NCBI GenBank assembly: GCA_036339375.1
Contig: JAYZBC010000034.1
Coordinates: 68,898 to 132,897 of the forward strand
Reading direction: 5' to 3'
DNA: 64,000 nt
Source of the DNA: JAYZBC01 sp036339375
Lineage (GTDB): Bacteria > Pseudomonadota > Alphaproteobacteria > MPNO01 > UBA2964
This document shows, one piece after another, positions 36,409 to 45,015 of the stretch (the first letter of the stretch is position 1; the number at the start of each line of letters is the position of its first letter). A program made the translations under genes and the position numbers. Below the pieces are notes generated by a model. It worked only from the letters and a program-made list of their open reading frames with translations. It was not told the origin of the DNA and did no database searches.

Positions 36409-37557
36409 ATGTCTCTCGGGTTATATATCCATTGGCCCTTTTGTCTTTCACTCTGCCCCTATTGTGATTTCAACGCCCATACCAGAGACAAAATCAATAA
36501 CAACCGGTGGAAAAGAGCTTTACTAACAGACATTTCATATTGGTCTACGAAAACCAAAGGGAGAGAAATAACAAGCATTTATTTTGGCGGCGGAACCCCC
36601 TCATTAATGAATGCTGAAACAGTTTTCGTTTTGCTGCAAACCATTATGAAATTATGGAAAACATCTCCATATCTAGAAATATCTATGGAAGCAAATCCTA
36701 CCTCCATAGAAATGGAAAAATTCCAATTACTACGCGATGCTGGAATAAACCGTGTCTCTATAGGAATTCAAGCGCTTAGAGACAATGCTCTAGAGTTTTT
36801 AGGACGAAAACATGACCAAAAACAAGGGTTAGAAGCAATAAGTTTAGCGGCCAAAGTTTTCCCAACGTTTTCCTTTGACCTTATTTATTCTAGACCAGAA
36901 CAAACCATAAAAGACTGGTCTTTAGAATTAACTGAAGCGTTAAAAATCGGAAGCAAACATGTTTCGTTGTACCAACTGACAATTGAAAAGGGTACTCCAT
37001 TTTACTCCTCTTTCAAAAAAGGTTCTTTCCAGATTCCGAACGAGAAAAAAGCCGCCAAACAATTTGAAATCACTCAAGAAATATGTGAAGCCCATAATGT
37101 CCCAGCATACGAAATTTCAAATCACGCAAAAACAGGGGCTATTTGTGTGCACAATTTAAATTATTGGAATGGCGGCGATTATATTGGAGTGGGCCCGGGC
37201 GCCCACGGAAGATTAACCACGGAAGAGGGATCGATTATTGCAACGGAACAAATTCCTCTACCGGAAAATTGGATAAATGAAGTTGAGAAAAATGGCCACG
37301 CTATTCGTAAATACAAAAGACTAAACCCCCAAATCCGGCGGGAAGAATTAATCATGCTTGGTTTAAGGCTTTCTGATGGAATAAAAAGAGATTTATTTTA
37401 TTCCGTCGCAGGAGTTAAGTTAGAAGAATTTATTAACCCTCACCGCCTAAATCACTTGAAAAAGGGTGGTTTTTTGATTTTAGATAAAAATGGGTTACGG
37501 ACGACCCCTCAAGGGCGCTTGCGCCTAAACGCCGTGTTAGCGGCCCTACTAGCTTAA
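36409..37557 (+). CDS. hemW: Heme chaperone HemW (radical SAM, CPO-like)
   Basis: HemW of 382 residues: radical SAM cysteines C12, C16 and C19 (CxxxCxxC), YFGGGTPSLM, and the HemW C-terminal HNLNYWNGGDYIGVGPGAH. HemW proteins were long annotated as oxygen-independent coproporphyrinogen oxidase but act as heme chaperones; the absence of the extra N-terminal residues of true HemN supports this. Last gene of rph-rdgB-hemW, converging on the LpoA-like gene with three bases between stops. Confidence 0.94.
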   Translation: MSLGLYIHWPFCLSLCPYCDFNAHTRDKINNNRWKRALLTDISYWSTKTKGREITSIYFGGGTPSLMNAETVFVLLQTIMKLWKTSPYLEISMEANPTSIEMEKFQLLRDAGINRVSIGIQALRDNALEFLGRKHDQKQGLEAISLAAKVFPTFSFDLIYSRPEQTIKDWSLELTEALKIGSKHVSLYQLTIEKGTPFYSSFKKGSFQIPNEKKAAKQFEITQEICEAHNVPAYEISNHAKTGAICVHNLNYWNGGDYIGVGPGAHGRLTTEEGSIIATEQIPLPENWINEVEKNGHAIRKYKRLNPQIRREELIMLGLRLSDGIKRDLFYSVAGVKLEEFINPHRLNHLKKGGFLILDKNGLRTTPQGRLRLNAVLAALLA

Positions 37558-37560
37558 ACA

Positions 37561-38934
37561 TTAATTTTTTTTAAAAAACAATTTGGGAGCTAAACTGATA
37601 ATACGGATTTCTTTTGGATTAAGTTCCATTACAGAATACTTGTGTTCTGCCAAGCCATCGCGTCGCAAGCGAAACAAACCTGCAGTCCCCAAAAACCCTT
37701 CTGGTTGTGTGAGCATTTTTATAGAAAAAGCATCTCTTAATTGATTCGCCTTTAAAGCGGCTAAGGAGACCGAATCATATACCAGCACTGACAATGGGTG
37801 AGGTTGAAGTCCAAACATGCGTTTAAATTGTTTGAAAAAAATGTCCCTGTATTTTCTGGAGGGCACCACAAACCAGGCCCCCGCAAGAGAGGGCTCACGC
37901 TTAAAGGGCATAACTGACCAATCGTTAATACCCAATAAACGTATTTTTCGAATATCTATCCCAAAATGGGGAAGGAGGGGCGCAATTGCTTGCAATGTTT
38001 CACCAGTTTCCGGCAAAAATACAGCTTCAAATGGCACTCCATGCAAAGAATTTCTGCTTTTCAGAATGTCTTGTTTTTTTGAAAAGACATCAGAAGTTTT
38101 CAAATTTGATCCTTTTTGATGGTAGTATTCACTCAAAAATTTTACAGCGGCCAAAATCGAACTCCGATTTGATCCATAGCGCGCAGAACGAACTACAAGA
38201 CCCCCCGATTTTTTTACAGAAGCTGCAAAATCTAACGCCACCCTGTCACCAAACCTCCCTCTGGGAATTAATGCTGCAAATTTCCGAAACCCCTTTGAGG
38301 CCGCAAAAGAAACTACACGTTCAATACGGTCTTTTGGCAAAAATCCAAGAATAAATCCACCTTTTCTCACAGCTGCTCTATCATTGCTGAAAGCAATCAT
38401 ATTTACGGAAGCACTTGCTGCAATTGGAGCAACCGAGAGTACTGAAGAAGAATAAACCGGCCCTAACAAAAGGGTCGCCCCCGCTTCTAAAGCCGACAAC
38501 GCTGCCTCACGCGCTCCTTTTGGTGTTCCTTTCGTATCCCGCGGCAATAAAACCAAATTATGATTGGGAACCTCAAAAAAGGCTATTTGTGCAGCACGAA
38601 GTAAAGATTGGCCGACCAAAGCATTAGAACCTGACAAGGGTAGTAATAAACCTATATAAATTTGCTGCTCAATTTTTTGGTCAATAAGTAAATTTTTATT
38701 TAAACTGTACTTACTAAAGGCTGGTTTTAGTTTCTCAGAAGCGCGTTTTGTTAATCCCAATTTTTGCTTTTTTTTGTAAGTCCCTGTATCAATAGGTTTT
38801 ATTAAAACGGGTAACATAATACTGCGGCCTTGAACCAACCGTTGGCCATTTTTACCATTGGAAACGTCACATGCACCAAGCCCTGTAATTAACAAAATAG
38901 CCCAAACTACAAACATCGATTGGAGTAGTTGCAT
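37561..38934 (-). CDS. LpoA-like penicillin-binding protein activator lipoprotein
   Basis: Periplasmic-binding-fold lipoprotein of 457 residues. The signal peptide ends in lipobox GLGAC (Cys22), so it is lipid-anchored. The mature part has the type I periplasmic-binding fold of the LppC/LpoA family (IYIGLLLPLSGSNALVGQSLL; ATLLLGPVYSSSVLSVAP). In enterobacteria LpoA activates PBP1A from the outer membrane; in alphaproteobacteria the gene next to rsmI has this family but its partner is untested. Its ATG stands only two bases from the divergent rsmI ATG; an internal ATG (residue 7) would still leave a signal peptide. Confidence 0.85.
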   Translation of the reverse strand: MQLLQSMFVVWAILLITGLGACDVSNGKNGQRLVQGRSIMLPVLIKPIDTGTYKKKQKLGLTKRASEKLKPAFSKYSLNKNLLIDQKIEQQIYIGLLLPLSGSNALVGQSLLRAAQIAFFEVPNHNLVLLPRDTKGTPKGAREAALSALEAGATLLLGPVYSSSVLSVAPIAASASVNMIAFSNDRAAVRKGGFILGFLPKDRIERVVSFAASKGFRKFAALIPRGRFGDRVALDFAASVKKSGGLVVRSARYGSNRSSILAAVKFLSEYYHQKGSNLKTSDVFSKKQDILKSRNSLHGVPFEAVFLPETGETLQAIAPLLPHFGIDIRKIRLLGINDWSVMPFKREPSLAGAWFVVPSRKYRDIFFKQFKRMFGLQPHPLSVLVYDSVSLAALKANQLRDAFSIKMLTQPEGFLGTAGLFRLRRDGLAEHKYSVMELNPKEIRIISLAPKLFFKKN

Positions 38935-38936
38935 TA

Positions 38937-39914
38937 ATGTCGAAAGTAGGCGAAAAAATTGAAACGAATTTAGACCCGAAATTAGCGCCCCCAGACCCCG
39001 TGGATTTTAGTGCTGCCACTCATAAAAATTTAGCCGAACTCACTTCTGAAACCTTACGAAGTAAACTATCTAGCGCCCAAGTACAACCAGGGCTTTATAT
39101 AGTGCCGACACCAATTGGAAATTTAGGAGACATAACACTGAGAGCTATGGTGGTTTTAAAGACAGCTAAGTTTATTGTTTGTGAAGACAGCCGAATTACA
39201 GGGAAACTAAAAAAAGAATTTAACCTCTCCGCCCAACTCATTCCATACCACGACCACAACGCTGAACGCTCTCTTGGAGAAATCATTGAAAGACTTAAAA
39301 ACAAAGAAGTTATCGCTTTAGTTTCTGATGCTGGTACCCCCCTTATATCTGACCCTGGCTATCGTTTGGTCAATGCCGCAATTGACGAAAAACTATGTGT
39401 GATTTCATTACCCGGCCCATCTGCATTATTAACTGCTCTAACTGCGTCGGGATTGCCCACTAACCAATTTCTTTTCGTTGGTTTTTTGCCAACAAAAAGG
39501 GCAGCGAGACAAAGCATGTTAAAGTCCATCGCCCATATAAAGGCTAGTCTAATAGTTTTTGAAAATCCCAAAAGATTAAGTAAATCACTCCCCGATTTAG
39601 CCCAAATATTAGGAAAAAGAAAGGCGGTTATTGCCCGAGAGCTTACAAAGATACATGAAGAAATTTCAAGGAGTACGTTATGTGTATTAGCCAAAGAGGC
39701 CAAATCAAAGCCACCTCCTAAGGGAGAGGTTACAATTTTGATTGGTCCACCGATAGAGGAGCCACAACTTAGTACACAAAAAATAAATACCCTCCTAAAA
39801 TTAGAATTACTTGAAAAGGGTGTAGCTGCCGCCTCTACTGCGGTTTCTGCATTAACAGGAATCCCTCGAAGAGAACTTTATAAACGAGCGGTCACACTAA
39901 AAAAGAAATCGTAA
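38937..39914 (+). CDS. rsmI: 16S rRNA (cytidine-1402-2'-O)-methyltransferase RsmI
   Basis: SAM-dependent tetrapyrrole-methylase-fold enzyme of 325 residues that methylates C1402 in the ribosomal P site. The conserved core starts at PGLYIVPTPIGNLGDITLRA near residue 52 and includes CEDSRITGKLKK, VSDAGTPLISDPGYRL and SGLPTNQFLFVGFLP. The roughly 50 residues before the core are longer than usual, and its ATG almost abuts the divergent LpoA-like start, so a later start is possible. The usual downstream partner yraN is absent. Confidence 0.94.
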   Translation: MSKVGEKIETNLDPKLAPPDPVDFSAATHKNLAELTSETLRSKLSSAQVQPGLYIVPTPIGNLGDITLRAMVVLKTAKFIVCEDSRITGKLKKEFNLSAQLIPYHDHNAERSLGEIIERLKNKEVIALVSDAGTPLISDPGYRLVNAAIDEKLCVISLPGPSALLTALTASGLPTNQFLFVGFLPTKRAARQSMLKSIAHIKASLIVFENPKRLSKSLPDLAQILGKRKAVIARELTKIHEEISRSTLCVLAKEAKSKPPPKGEVTILIGPPIEEPQLSTQKINTLLKLELLEKGVAAASTAVSALTGIPRRELYKRAVTLKKKS

Positions 39915-40062
39915 ATAAAAAATATCAGTTAAAGGTGGGGTTTTCCATTTGCAAAGAACCCGCTGGTTTAAACGTTCGTTTAAAACCTCTGTGAGGAACC
40001 TTCAAAGTTGATCAAGTTTCCCCCCTCATCAAACAAGAAGGGTTGGCAAGATTCACAGGGCC
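39915..40062. other. Intergenic region between rsmI and BON lipoprotein (yraN absent)
   Basis: 148 bases with no coding pattern and no recognisable YraN remnant in any frame I checked. It holds an imperfect inverted repeat GGTTTAAAC/GTTTAAAACC (39965-39987) with a bulged A and no T-tail. Confidence 0.5.
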
Positions 40063-40728
40063 GTGCAATATACGGTCATGGAAATTAGAATCCGAAACAC
40101 TCTTTCTGCCCGGTTCGCAAACCCTATTATTGTAACTACAATCATAATCCTGTTGGCAATCCCATTAACTGGTTGTGTGGGTGCATTTATCGGCGCGGGA
40201 ACCACCGTTGGTAAGGCTTTATCTGAAGAACGTGGCCTGAAAGCGTCGGCTTTGGATTTGGCCATTCGAGCTCAAATAATTGCTCGTTGGTTAGAACATA
40301 ACGAGCGGATTGCTACTTTTGTATCCGTATCTATCTCTGAGGGCCGTGTTCTTCTCACCGGAACTCTAAAATCACAACAGATGCGCCTGGATGCAGTACG
40401 CCTTGCGTGGCAAGTAAAAGGGGTGAAAGAAGTCATCAACGAAATAAAGATTGCAAACAATGAGGGCATTCTAGGTTTCGTAAGAGACGCCTGGATTACA
40501 ACTCAATTAAAAACAAGTTTGGCATTTGACCCATCAGTTGAATCCATCAATTATTCAGTAGAAACACTAAAGAAAACAGTTTACCTAATGGGCATCGCTC
40601 AAGACACCTTTGAATTAGCTCGTGTAAAGAACCATGCACAGCAATTAAAGCATGTGCGTCAAGTTATCAGTTACGTCTATTTAAAAAATGACCCGCGACG
40701 CTTGAAACCCCAAGCCCCCCAGAAGTAG
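40063..40728 (+). CDS. BON-domain lipoprotein (DolP/YraP-like)
   Basis: Envelope lipoprotein of 221 residues starting at GTG (40063) or at ATG 40078. A hydrophobic signal ends in lipobox LTGC near residue 37. Two BON domains follow (ARWLEHNERIATFVSVSISEGRVLLTGTL, noted as VSISEGRVLLTGTL, and VETLKKTVYLMGIAQD), the arrangement of DolP/YraP, which in E. coli supports outer-membrane integrity. In enterobacteria the same gene also lies close to rsmI and lpoA, so this neighbourhood is widely kept. Confidence 0.9.
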   Translation: MQYTVMEIRIRNTLSARFANPIIVTTIIILLAIPLTGCVGAFIGAGTTVGKALSEERGLKASALDLAIRAQIIARWLEHNERIATFVSVSISEGRVLLTGTLKSQQMRLDAVRLAWQVKGVKEVINEIKIANNEGILGFVRDAWITTQLKTSLAFDPSVESINYSVETLKKTVYLMGIAQDTFELARVKNHAQQLKHVRQVISYVYLKNDPRRLKPQAPQK

Positions 40729-40743
40729 TTCCAAAACTTAATT

Positions 40744-41577
40744 ATGGGGCCGGAAAGAATCAAAACAAAATTACGTTTTGTGGGACAACAAAAAGATGAA
40801 AAGATTGATTTGGCGGAGACAGCGCTATTACTTGCTGCACTTGATCTACCAAAAGTTAAAATCATTCCCTATCGAAAACATCTCCAAAAAATGGTGGGGG
40901 ATGTGCAAAATAGTATTCCGAGTGGCGCTATACATGACACAACACTACGCGCTGAAACCCTTGCAAAGGTAATCGGAAATGAAATGGGGTATTGTGGTGA
41001 TACCTTAACCTATAACGACCCACAGAATGCCAATTTTATGCGGATTATAGACCGTCGAAAAGGGTTACCCGTTGGGCTTGCTATAATTTACCTCAGTGTA
41101 GCTCAAAAATTAAAATGGAATGCATCCGGATTAAATTTTCCCGGTCATTTTCTGATTAGAATAGGCTGTGGCCCAAATCGCATGATTCTGAACCCTTTTA
41201 ATAAAGGGAGCCGGTGTAAAGCAAGTGATCTCCGTAAACTTTTGCAACAGATGTTTGGTAAAGGAGCGGAGATCAGGCCCAACCACTATAACCCAGCAAG
41301 TAATCGAGACACGCTGATACGCCTTTTAAACAATACAAAAATAAGGGCCCAAAAATCCAGTGATTTCAAACGTGCTGTGAACGTGATTGAGCGAATGCTA
41401 ATTATTGCCCCAAAATTGTCTAACTTATTATTTGAAGCGGGTGTATTTTATGCGAGAATAGGTAACTTAAAATCTTCGGCAAATGCATTAGAAAAATACC
41501 TAACAAGCAACGGCCAGAATATTGATCAGCACGCCGCAAAAACACTTTTGCAAAAAGTGTGTTCGAAATTGAACTAA
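40744..41577 (+). CDS. SirB1/transglutaminase-like family protein with TPR-like C-terminus
   Basis: 277-residue member of the SirB1 N-terminal (transglutaminase-like) family. Characteristic segments are the LAETALLLAALDLP start, MRIIDRRKGLPVGLAIIYL and NFPGHFLIRI; the usual Cys of a transglutaminase triad is not obvious, and SirB1 proteins are often catalytically unproven. The final 70 residues look helical and TPR-like. It sits 15 bases after the BON lipoprotein gene, so they are probably co-transcribed. Its cellular role is not established. Confidence 0.82.
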   Translation: MGPERIKTKLRFVGQQKDEKIDLAETALLLAALDLPKVKIIPYRKHLQKMVGDVQNSIPSGAIHDTTLRAETLAKVIGNEMGYCGDTLTYNDPQNANFMRIIDRRKGLPVGLAIIYLSVAQKLKWNASGLNFPGHFLIRIGCGPNRMILNPFNKGSRCKASDLRKLLQQMFGKGAEIRPNHYNPASNRDTLIRLLNNTKIRAQKSSDFKRAVNVIERMLIIAPKLSNLLFEAGVFYARIGNLKSSANALEKYLTSNGQNIDQHAAKTLLQKVCSKLN

Positions 41578-41653
41578 GGAGAGGTCCCTGTATATAGATT
41601 ATTTTCTAAATTTTAATTTTTCTTATTTATTAAATAAATAACGGCGCTGGAAA

Positions 41654-42604
41654 ATGAGCCTCACAATAGCAATCCAAATGGATCCTTTAGAGTCTATTGA
41701 TATAAACACCGACAGCACCTTTGTGCTTGCTTTGGAAGCACAAGCCCGTGGATATACCCTATATCATTATCTTCCATCAGAATTGGTATTTCGTGATGGG
41801 TTTGTATACGCGCGGGCACGCCCATTTGAAGTCTTTCCTAAGAAGAAAAATGTTTTTACTGTTGGAACCGAGGAACTGCTCGAGTTATCCTTGTTTGACA
41901 TTATTTTAATGCGGCAAGATCCCCCATTCGATCTTTCTTACATCACTGCAACACATTTGCTGGAACATGTTCACCCAAAAACATTGGTTGTTAACGACCC
42001 TATAAACGTACGCAACTCACCGGAAAAGTTATTAGTCACCCATTTTGATGGTTTATTACCGCCAACTCTCATTACTTCAGATCTAAAAGAAATAACGGCC
42101 TTCCGGGAAAAATATAAAGATCTGATTATAAAACCAATTTTCGGCAATGGAGGAGTTGATGTTTTTCATATAGGCCCGGAAGATGAAAACTTAAATGCAC
42201 TTCTCTCAATGTTTGCCGAAAAATATAACGAGCCAATTATTTTGCAACAATATATCCCTGAAGTCCGTGTAGGGGATAAACGCATTATTCTCGTTGATGG
42301 AAAACCAGTGGGCGCTGTTTTGCGTATTCCTCCTTTGGGAGATGCCCGTGCTAATTTTCACGCGGGGGGAACAGCCAAAAAAACCAAGCTCACACAAAGA
42401 GAAATTGAAATTTGTGAAATCATAGGCCCCACGCTTTCAGAACGCGGTTTGATATTTGTTGGAATAGACGTCATCGGCAATTATTTGACTGAAATTAATG
42501 TAACCTCACCAACAGGTATTCAAGAAATTAATGCCCTCGACGGCTCTAATTTAGAGAAAAACGTGTGGAACGCGATTGAGATGCATTATAACAAAAACTT
42601 TTAG
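41654..42604 (+). CDS. gshB: Glutathione synthetase GshB
   Basis: ATP-grasp ligase of 316 residues joining gamma-glutamylcysteine and glycine. The prokaryotic GshB pattern is intact: IAIQMDPLESIDINTDSTF at the N-terminus, ILMRQDPPFDLSYI, IIKPIFGNGGVDVFHI in the ATP-grasp core and VGIDVIGNYLTEINVTSPTG near the C-terminus. gshA is not in this window. Downstream, an interrupted inverted repeat separates it from the convergent HIT gene. Confidence 0.97.
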   Translation: MSLTIAIQMDPLESIDINTDSTFVLALEAQARGYTLYHYLPSELVFRDGFVYARARPFEVFPKKKNVFTVGTEELLELSLFDIILMRQDPPFDLSYITATHLLEHVHPKTLVVNDPINVRNSPEKLLVTHFDGLLPPTLITSDLKEITAFREKYKDLIIKPIFGNGGVDVFHIGPEDENLNALLSMFAEKYNEPIILQQYIPEVRVGDKRIILVDGKPVGAVLRIPPLGDARANFHAGGTAKKTKLTQREIEICEIIGPTLSERGLIFVGIDVIGNYLTEINVTSPTGIQEINALDGSNLEKNVWNAIEMHYNKNF

Positions 42605-42657
42605 CTTGAAATTTATGAAAGTGCGATATAACAAAAACCTTTTTAATTTCAGCTAAA
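42600..42657. repeat. Interrupted inverted repeat between gshB and HIT gene
   Basis: TTTAGCTTGAAATT (42600-42613) and AATTTCAGCTAAA (42645-42657) are complementary over 13 pairs with one bulged T, separated by 31 bases. It lies between convergent genes and could be a bidirectional transcript-end structure, although the loop is long and there is no clear T-tract. Confidence 0.45.
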
Positions 42658-42687
42658 GGTCCGCGTCGCCCGTTATTGAAAATCTTT

Positions 42688-43092
42688 CTAATTAGAGTTG
42701 CGTATCCACGTGTGATCGGGTGGGATATCGCCCCCCTCTAACATCGGTCCTAACGGCCGGCCGCCCAAAATATGTACGTGCAAATGGGGGACCTCTTGAT
42801 GCGCAGCGTGTCCATGGTTTGCAAGAATTCGATATCCCCCTTTGGCCAAACCCAAAGCTCTCGCTGTGTCACCTACCGCATGCCAAAAACCAACAATTTC
42901 TTCAGGCGCTCCAAAAGCTGTGAAGTCATCCATTGACACATACGACCCTTTGGGAATTACCAGGACATGCGTAGGGGCCTGTGGGTTGATATCGTTAAAC
43001 GCTAACGCGTATTCGGTTTCCAACACCCTCTTGCAGGGGATTTCACCCCGTAAAATTTTTGCAAAAATATTGTCTCCATTATATTTAATCAA
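42688..43092 (-). CDS. HIT family purine-nucleotide hydrolase (HinT-like)
   Basis: Histidine-triad protein of 134 residues. The HxHxH motif is present as HLHVHILGG near residue 108, preceded by IPKGSYVSMDDF and GHAAHQEVPHL. HinT proteins hydrolyse purine phosphoramidates such as AMP-lysine. It lies last in the his operon, 35 bases after hisE, a frequent position in alphaproteobacteria. Confidence 0.92.
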   Translation of the reverse strand: MIKYNGDNIFAKILRGEIPCKRVLETEYALAFNDINPQAPTHVLVIPKGSYVSMDDFTAFGAPEEIVGFWHAVGDTARALGLAKGGYRILANHGHAAHQEVPHLHVHILGGRPLGPMLEGGDIPPDHTWIRNSN

Positions 43093-43127
43093 TTTAGCAC
43101 CTCACACAAATTCTGCGTTTTCGATTT

Positions 43128-43469
43128 TTAGTATTTGCGAGACAATTTTTCTTCAATACCAGACATTCCTTCCCGACTTTCTAGCTCTTTCCACACCATT
43201 TCAGGTGAAATTCCGCTTGCCGCCCACAAAACGAGTAAATGATAAATTAAGTCTGCGCTCTCTTGAATGGTTTTTTGAACATCTCCAACCGCTCCGGCGA
43301 TAACGGTCTCTATTGCTTCTTCACCTAGTTTTTGCGCGACGCGTTCTAGGCCTTCGGAAAGCAAGGCCGCCGTATATGAAGAGTTAGGGTCAGAGCTTGC
43401 CCTGGACCTAATAACTCCGTATAAACGCTCCAAAACTTGTATGCTCATTTTGTTATGCTTTATCTCCAT
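43128..43469 (-). CDS. hisE: Phosphoribosyl-ATP pyrophosphatase HisE
   Basis: Second step of histidine synthesis, hydrolysing phosphoribosyl-ATP to phosphoribosyl-AMP. 113 residues with the all-alpha NTP-pyrophosphatase pattern KLGEEAIETVIAG and ESADLIYHLLVLWA (the E-E-x-x-E and E-x-x-D metal sites). The ATG at 43469 has GGAGG upstream; an internal ATG at 43448 matches the usual family start. hisI, the next enzyme, is not in this operon. Confidence 0.94.
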   Translation of the reverse strand: MEIKHNKMSIQVLERLYGVIRSRASSDPNSSYTAALLSEGLERVAQKLGEEAIETVIAGAVGDVQKTIQESADLIYHLLVLWAASGISPEMVWKELESREGMSGIEEKLSRKY

Positions 43470-43492
43470 GGCCTATTTTTCCTCCAGAATTG

Positions 43493-44260
43493 TCATATTG
43501 GGAACGGCCTTACTGGAATACCAGCAGATTCCAAATATTCTTTAGCCTCCTTAATAGAAAAAGCCCCAAAATGAAAAATTGATGCAGCAAGAACTGCAGC
43601 AGCGTGTCCATCCCTTATTCCCTCCGCTAAATCTTGAAGACTCCCTACGCCGCCGGATGCTATGACCGGGATGGATACCGAATCGGCCACTGCCTTTGTT
43701 AAAGCAATATCAAAGCCCTTTTTCGTACCATCACGGTCCATGGAAGTAAGCAAAATTTCCCCAGCACCCAACGAATTTATTTGTTTGGACCACTGGACCA
43801 CATCAAGACCGGTTGGTTCTCGACCGCCATGGGTAAAAATTTCCCATTTAGCGTCCCCAACCTTTTTTGCGTCGATGGCTACGACAATACATTGAGAGCC
43901 AAACTTCTCAGCCGCTTTACTAACCAAATCCGGACTACTCACAGCAGCGGTGTTAATTGATACTTTATCGGCACCGGCGAGAAGCAACTTTCTAATATCC
44001 TCCACAAACCGAACGCCCCCTCCAACTGTGAGGGGTGTAAAACATTGCTCCGCTGTTTTCGCCACAACGTTATATAATGTTTCTCTCATTTCGGAAGATG
44101 CAGCAATGTCAAGGAAACAAAGTTCATCCGCACCTGCTTCGTCATAAACCCGAGCCTGCTCGACAGGGTCTCCTGCATCCACTAAATCTATAAAATTCAC
44201 GCCCTTTACGGTCCGGCCATCTTTTACATCTAGGCAGGGTATAATTCTTGTTTTGAGCAT
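43493..44260 (-). CDS. hisF: Imidazole glycerol phosphate synthase subunit HisF
   Basis: Cyclase subunit of 255 residues, a (beta/alpha)8 barrel forming IGP and AICAR with ammonia delivered by HisH. The catalytic Asp in IPCLDVKDGRTVKGVNF and the second catalytic Asp in SMDRDGTKKGFD are present; phosphate sites VGGGVR and ASGGVG are intact. It starts seven bases after hisA. Confidence 0.97.
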   Translation of the reverse strand: MLKTRIIPCLDVKDGRTVKGVNFIDLVDAGDPVEQARVYDEAGADELCFLDIAASSEMRETLYNVVAKTAEQCFTPLTVGGGVRFVEDIRKLLLAGADKVSINTAAVSSPDLVSKAAEKFGSQCIVVAIDAKKVGDAKWEIFTHGGREPTGLDVVQWSKQINSLGAGEILLTSMDRDGTKKGFDIALTKAVADSVSIPVIASGGVGSLQDLAEGIRDGHAAAVLAASIFHFGAFSIKEAKEYLESAGIPVRPFPI

Positions 44261-44267
44261 AACAGAC

Positions 44268-45005
44268 TTAACCGCCCCCCGCTTCTTTCATGAGCGTCAA
44301 AGCCTCTCCGGGCTCTATTCTCCCATCATAAAGGGCTCTCCCACAAATCACACCCTCAATCCCGGAGTACGACTTTTCCTTTAATTCTCGAAGATCGCCA
44401 AGAGAAGAAACTCCTCCGGAAGCTATTACTGGAGTTGTCAAAGCGAAAGCTAAATCTACCGTTGCCTCCACATTCACTCCAGCCATTGCACCATCACGGT
44501 TAATATCTGTATAAAGGATGGCAGCGGCCCTGCTATGCTCAAACCTAAGCGCCAAATCCAAGGCGCGCATCCCTGAGTCTTTGGTCCAACCCTCAATAGC
44601 CGCTAGTCCATCACGAGCATCAATTGCCACTACAATTTTTTCGGGATATTTTTGACACGCCTCCAAAACAAAATTTGGATTAGAAAAGGCGGCCGTCCCA
44701 ACAACGACTCTGCTCACACCCGAGCTTAACCAATGCTCAAGAATTTCAAAATTGCGAATGCCGCCACCTAATTGCACCGGCATATTCACAGAGGAAATAA
44801 TATTTGTAACTGCTTCCGTGTTTACTGGCTTTCCTTCGATCGCACCATTTAAATCAACAAGGTGAAGCCATTCAAAACCCGCCGCCTCGAAGTCCCGAGC
44901 TTGTTGTACAGGATCTGTATTGAAAATTGTGGCGTGCTCCATATTGCCACGCAACAGTCGTACACACAGTCCATCCTTTAAATCAATTGCTGGGTAAAGG
45001 ATCAT
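44268..45005 (-). CDS. hisA: Phosphoribosylformimino-AICAR-phosphate isomerase HisA
   Basis: 245-residue TIM-barrel isomerase (ProFAR isomerase). The first catalytic Asp lies in YPAIDLKDGLCVRL and the second in YTDINRDGAMAG; phosphate-binding LGGGIR and ASGGVS are intact. It is preceded by an acetyltransferase gene rather than directly by hisH, and followed closely by hisF. Confidence 0.97.
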   Translation of the reverse strand: MILYPAIDLKDGLCVRLLRGNMEHATIFNTDPVQQARDFEAAGFEWLHLVDLNGAIEGKPVNTEAVTNIISSVNMPVQLGGGIRNFEILEHWLSSGVSRVVVGTAAFSNPNFVLEACQKYPEKIVVAIDARDGLAAIEGWTKDSGMRALDLALRFEHSRAAAILYTDINRDGAMAGVNVEATVDLAFALTTPVIASGGVSSLGDLRELKEKSYSGIEGVICGRALYDGRIEPGEALTLMKEAGGG

Positions 45006-45015
45006 TTATTCCCTA

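Noticed and set aside
39965..39987. Hairpin after rsmI as a terminator
   Set aside because: AT-rich stem with a bulge and no T-tract on either strand.
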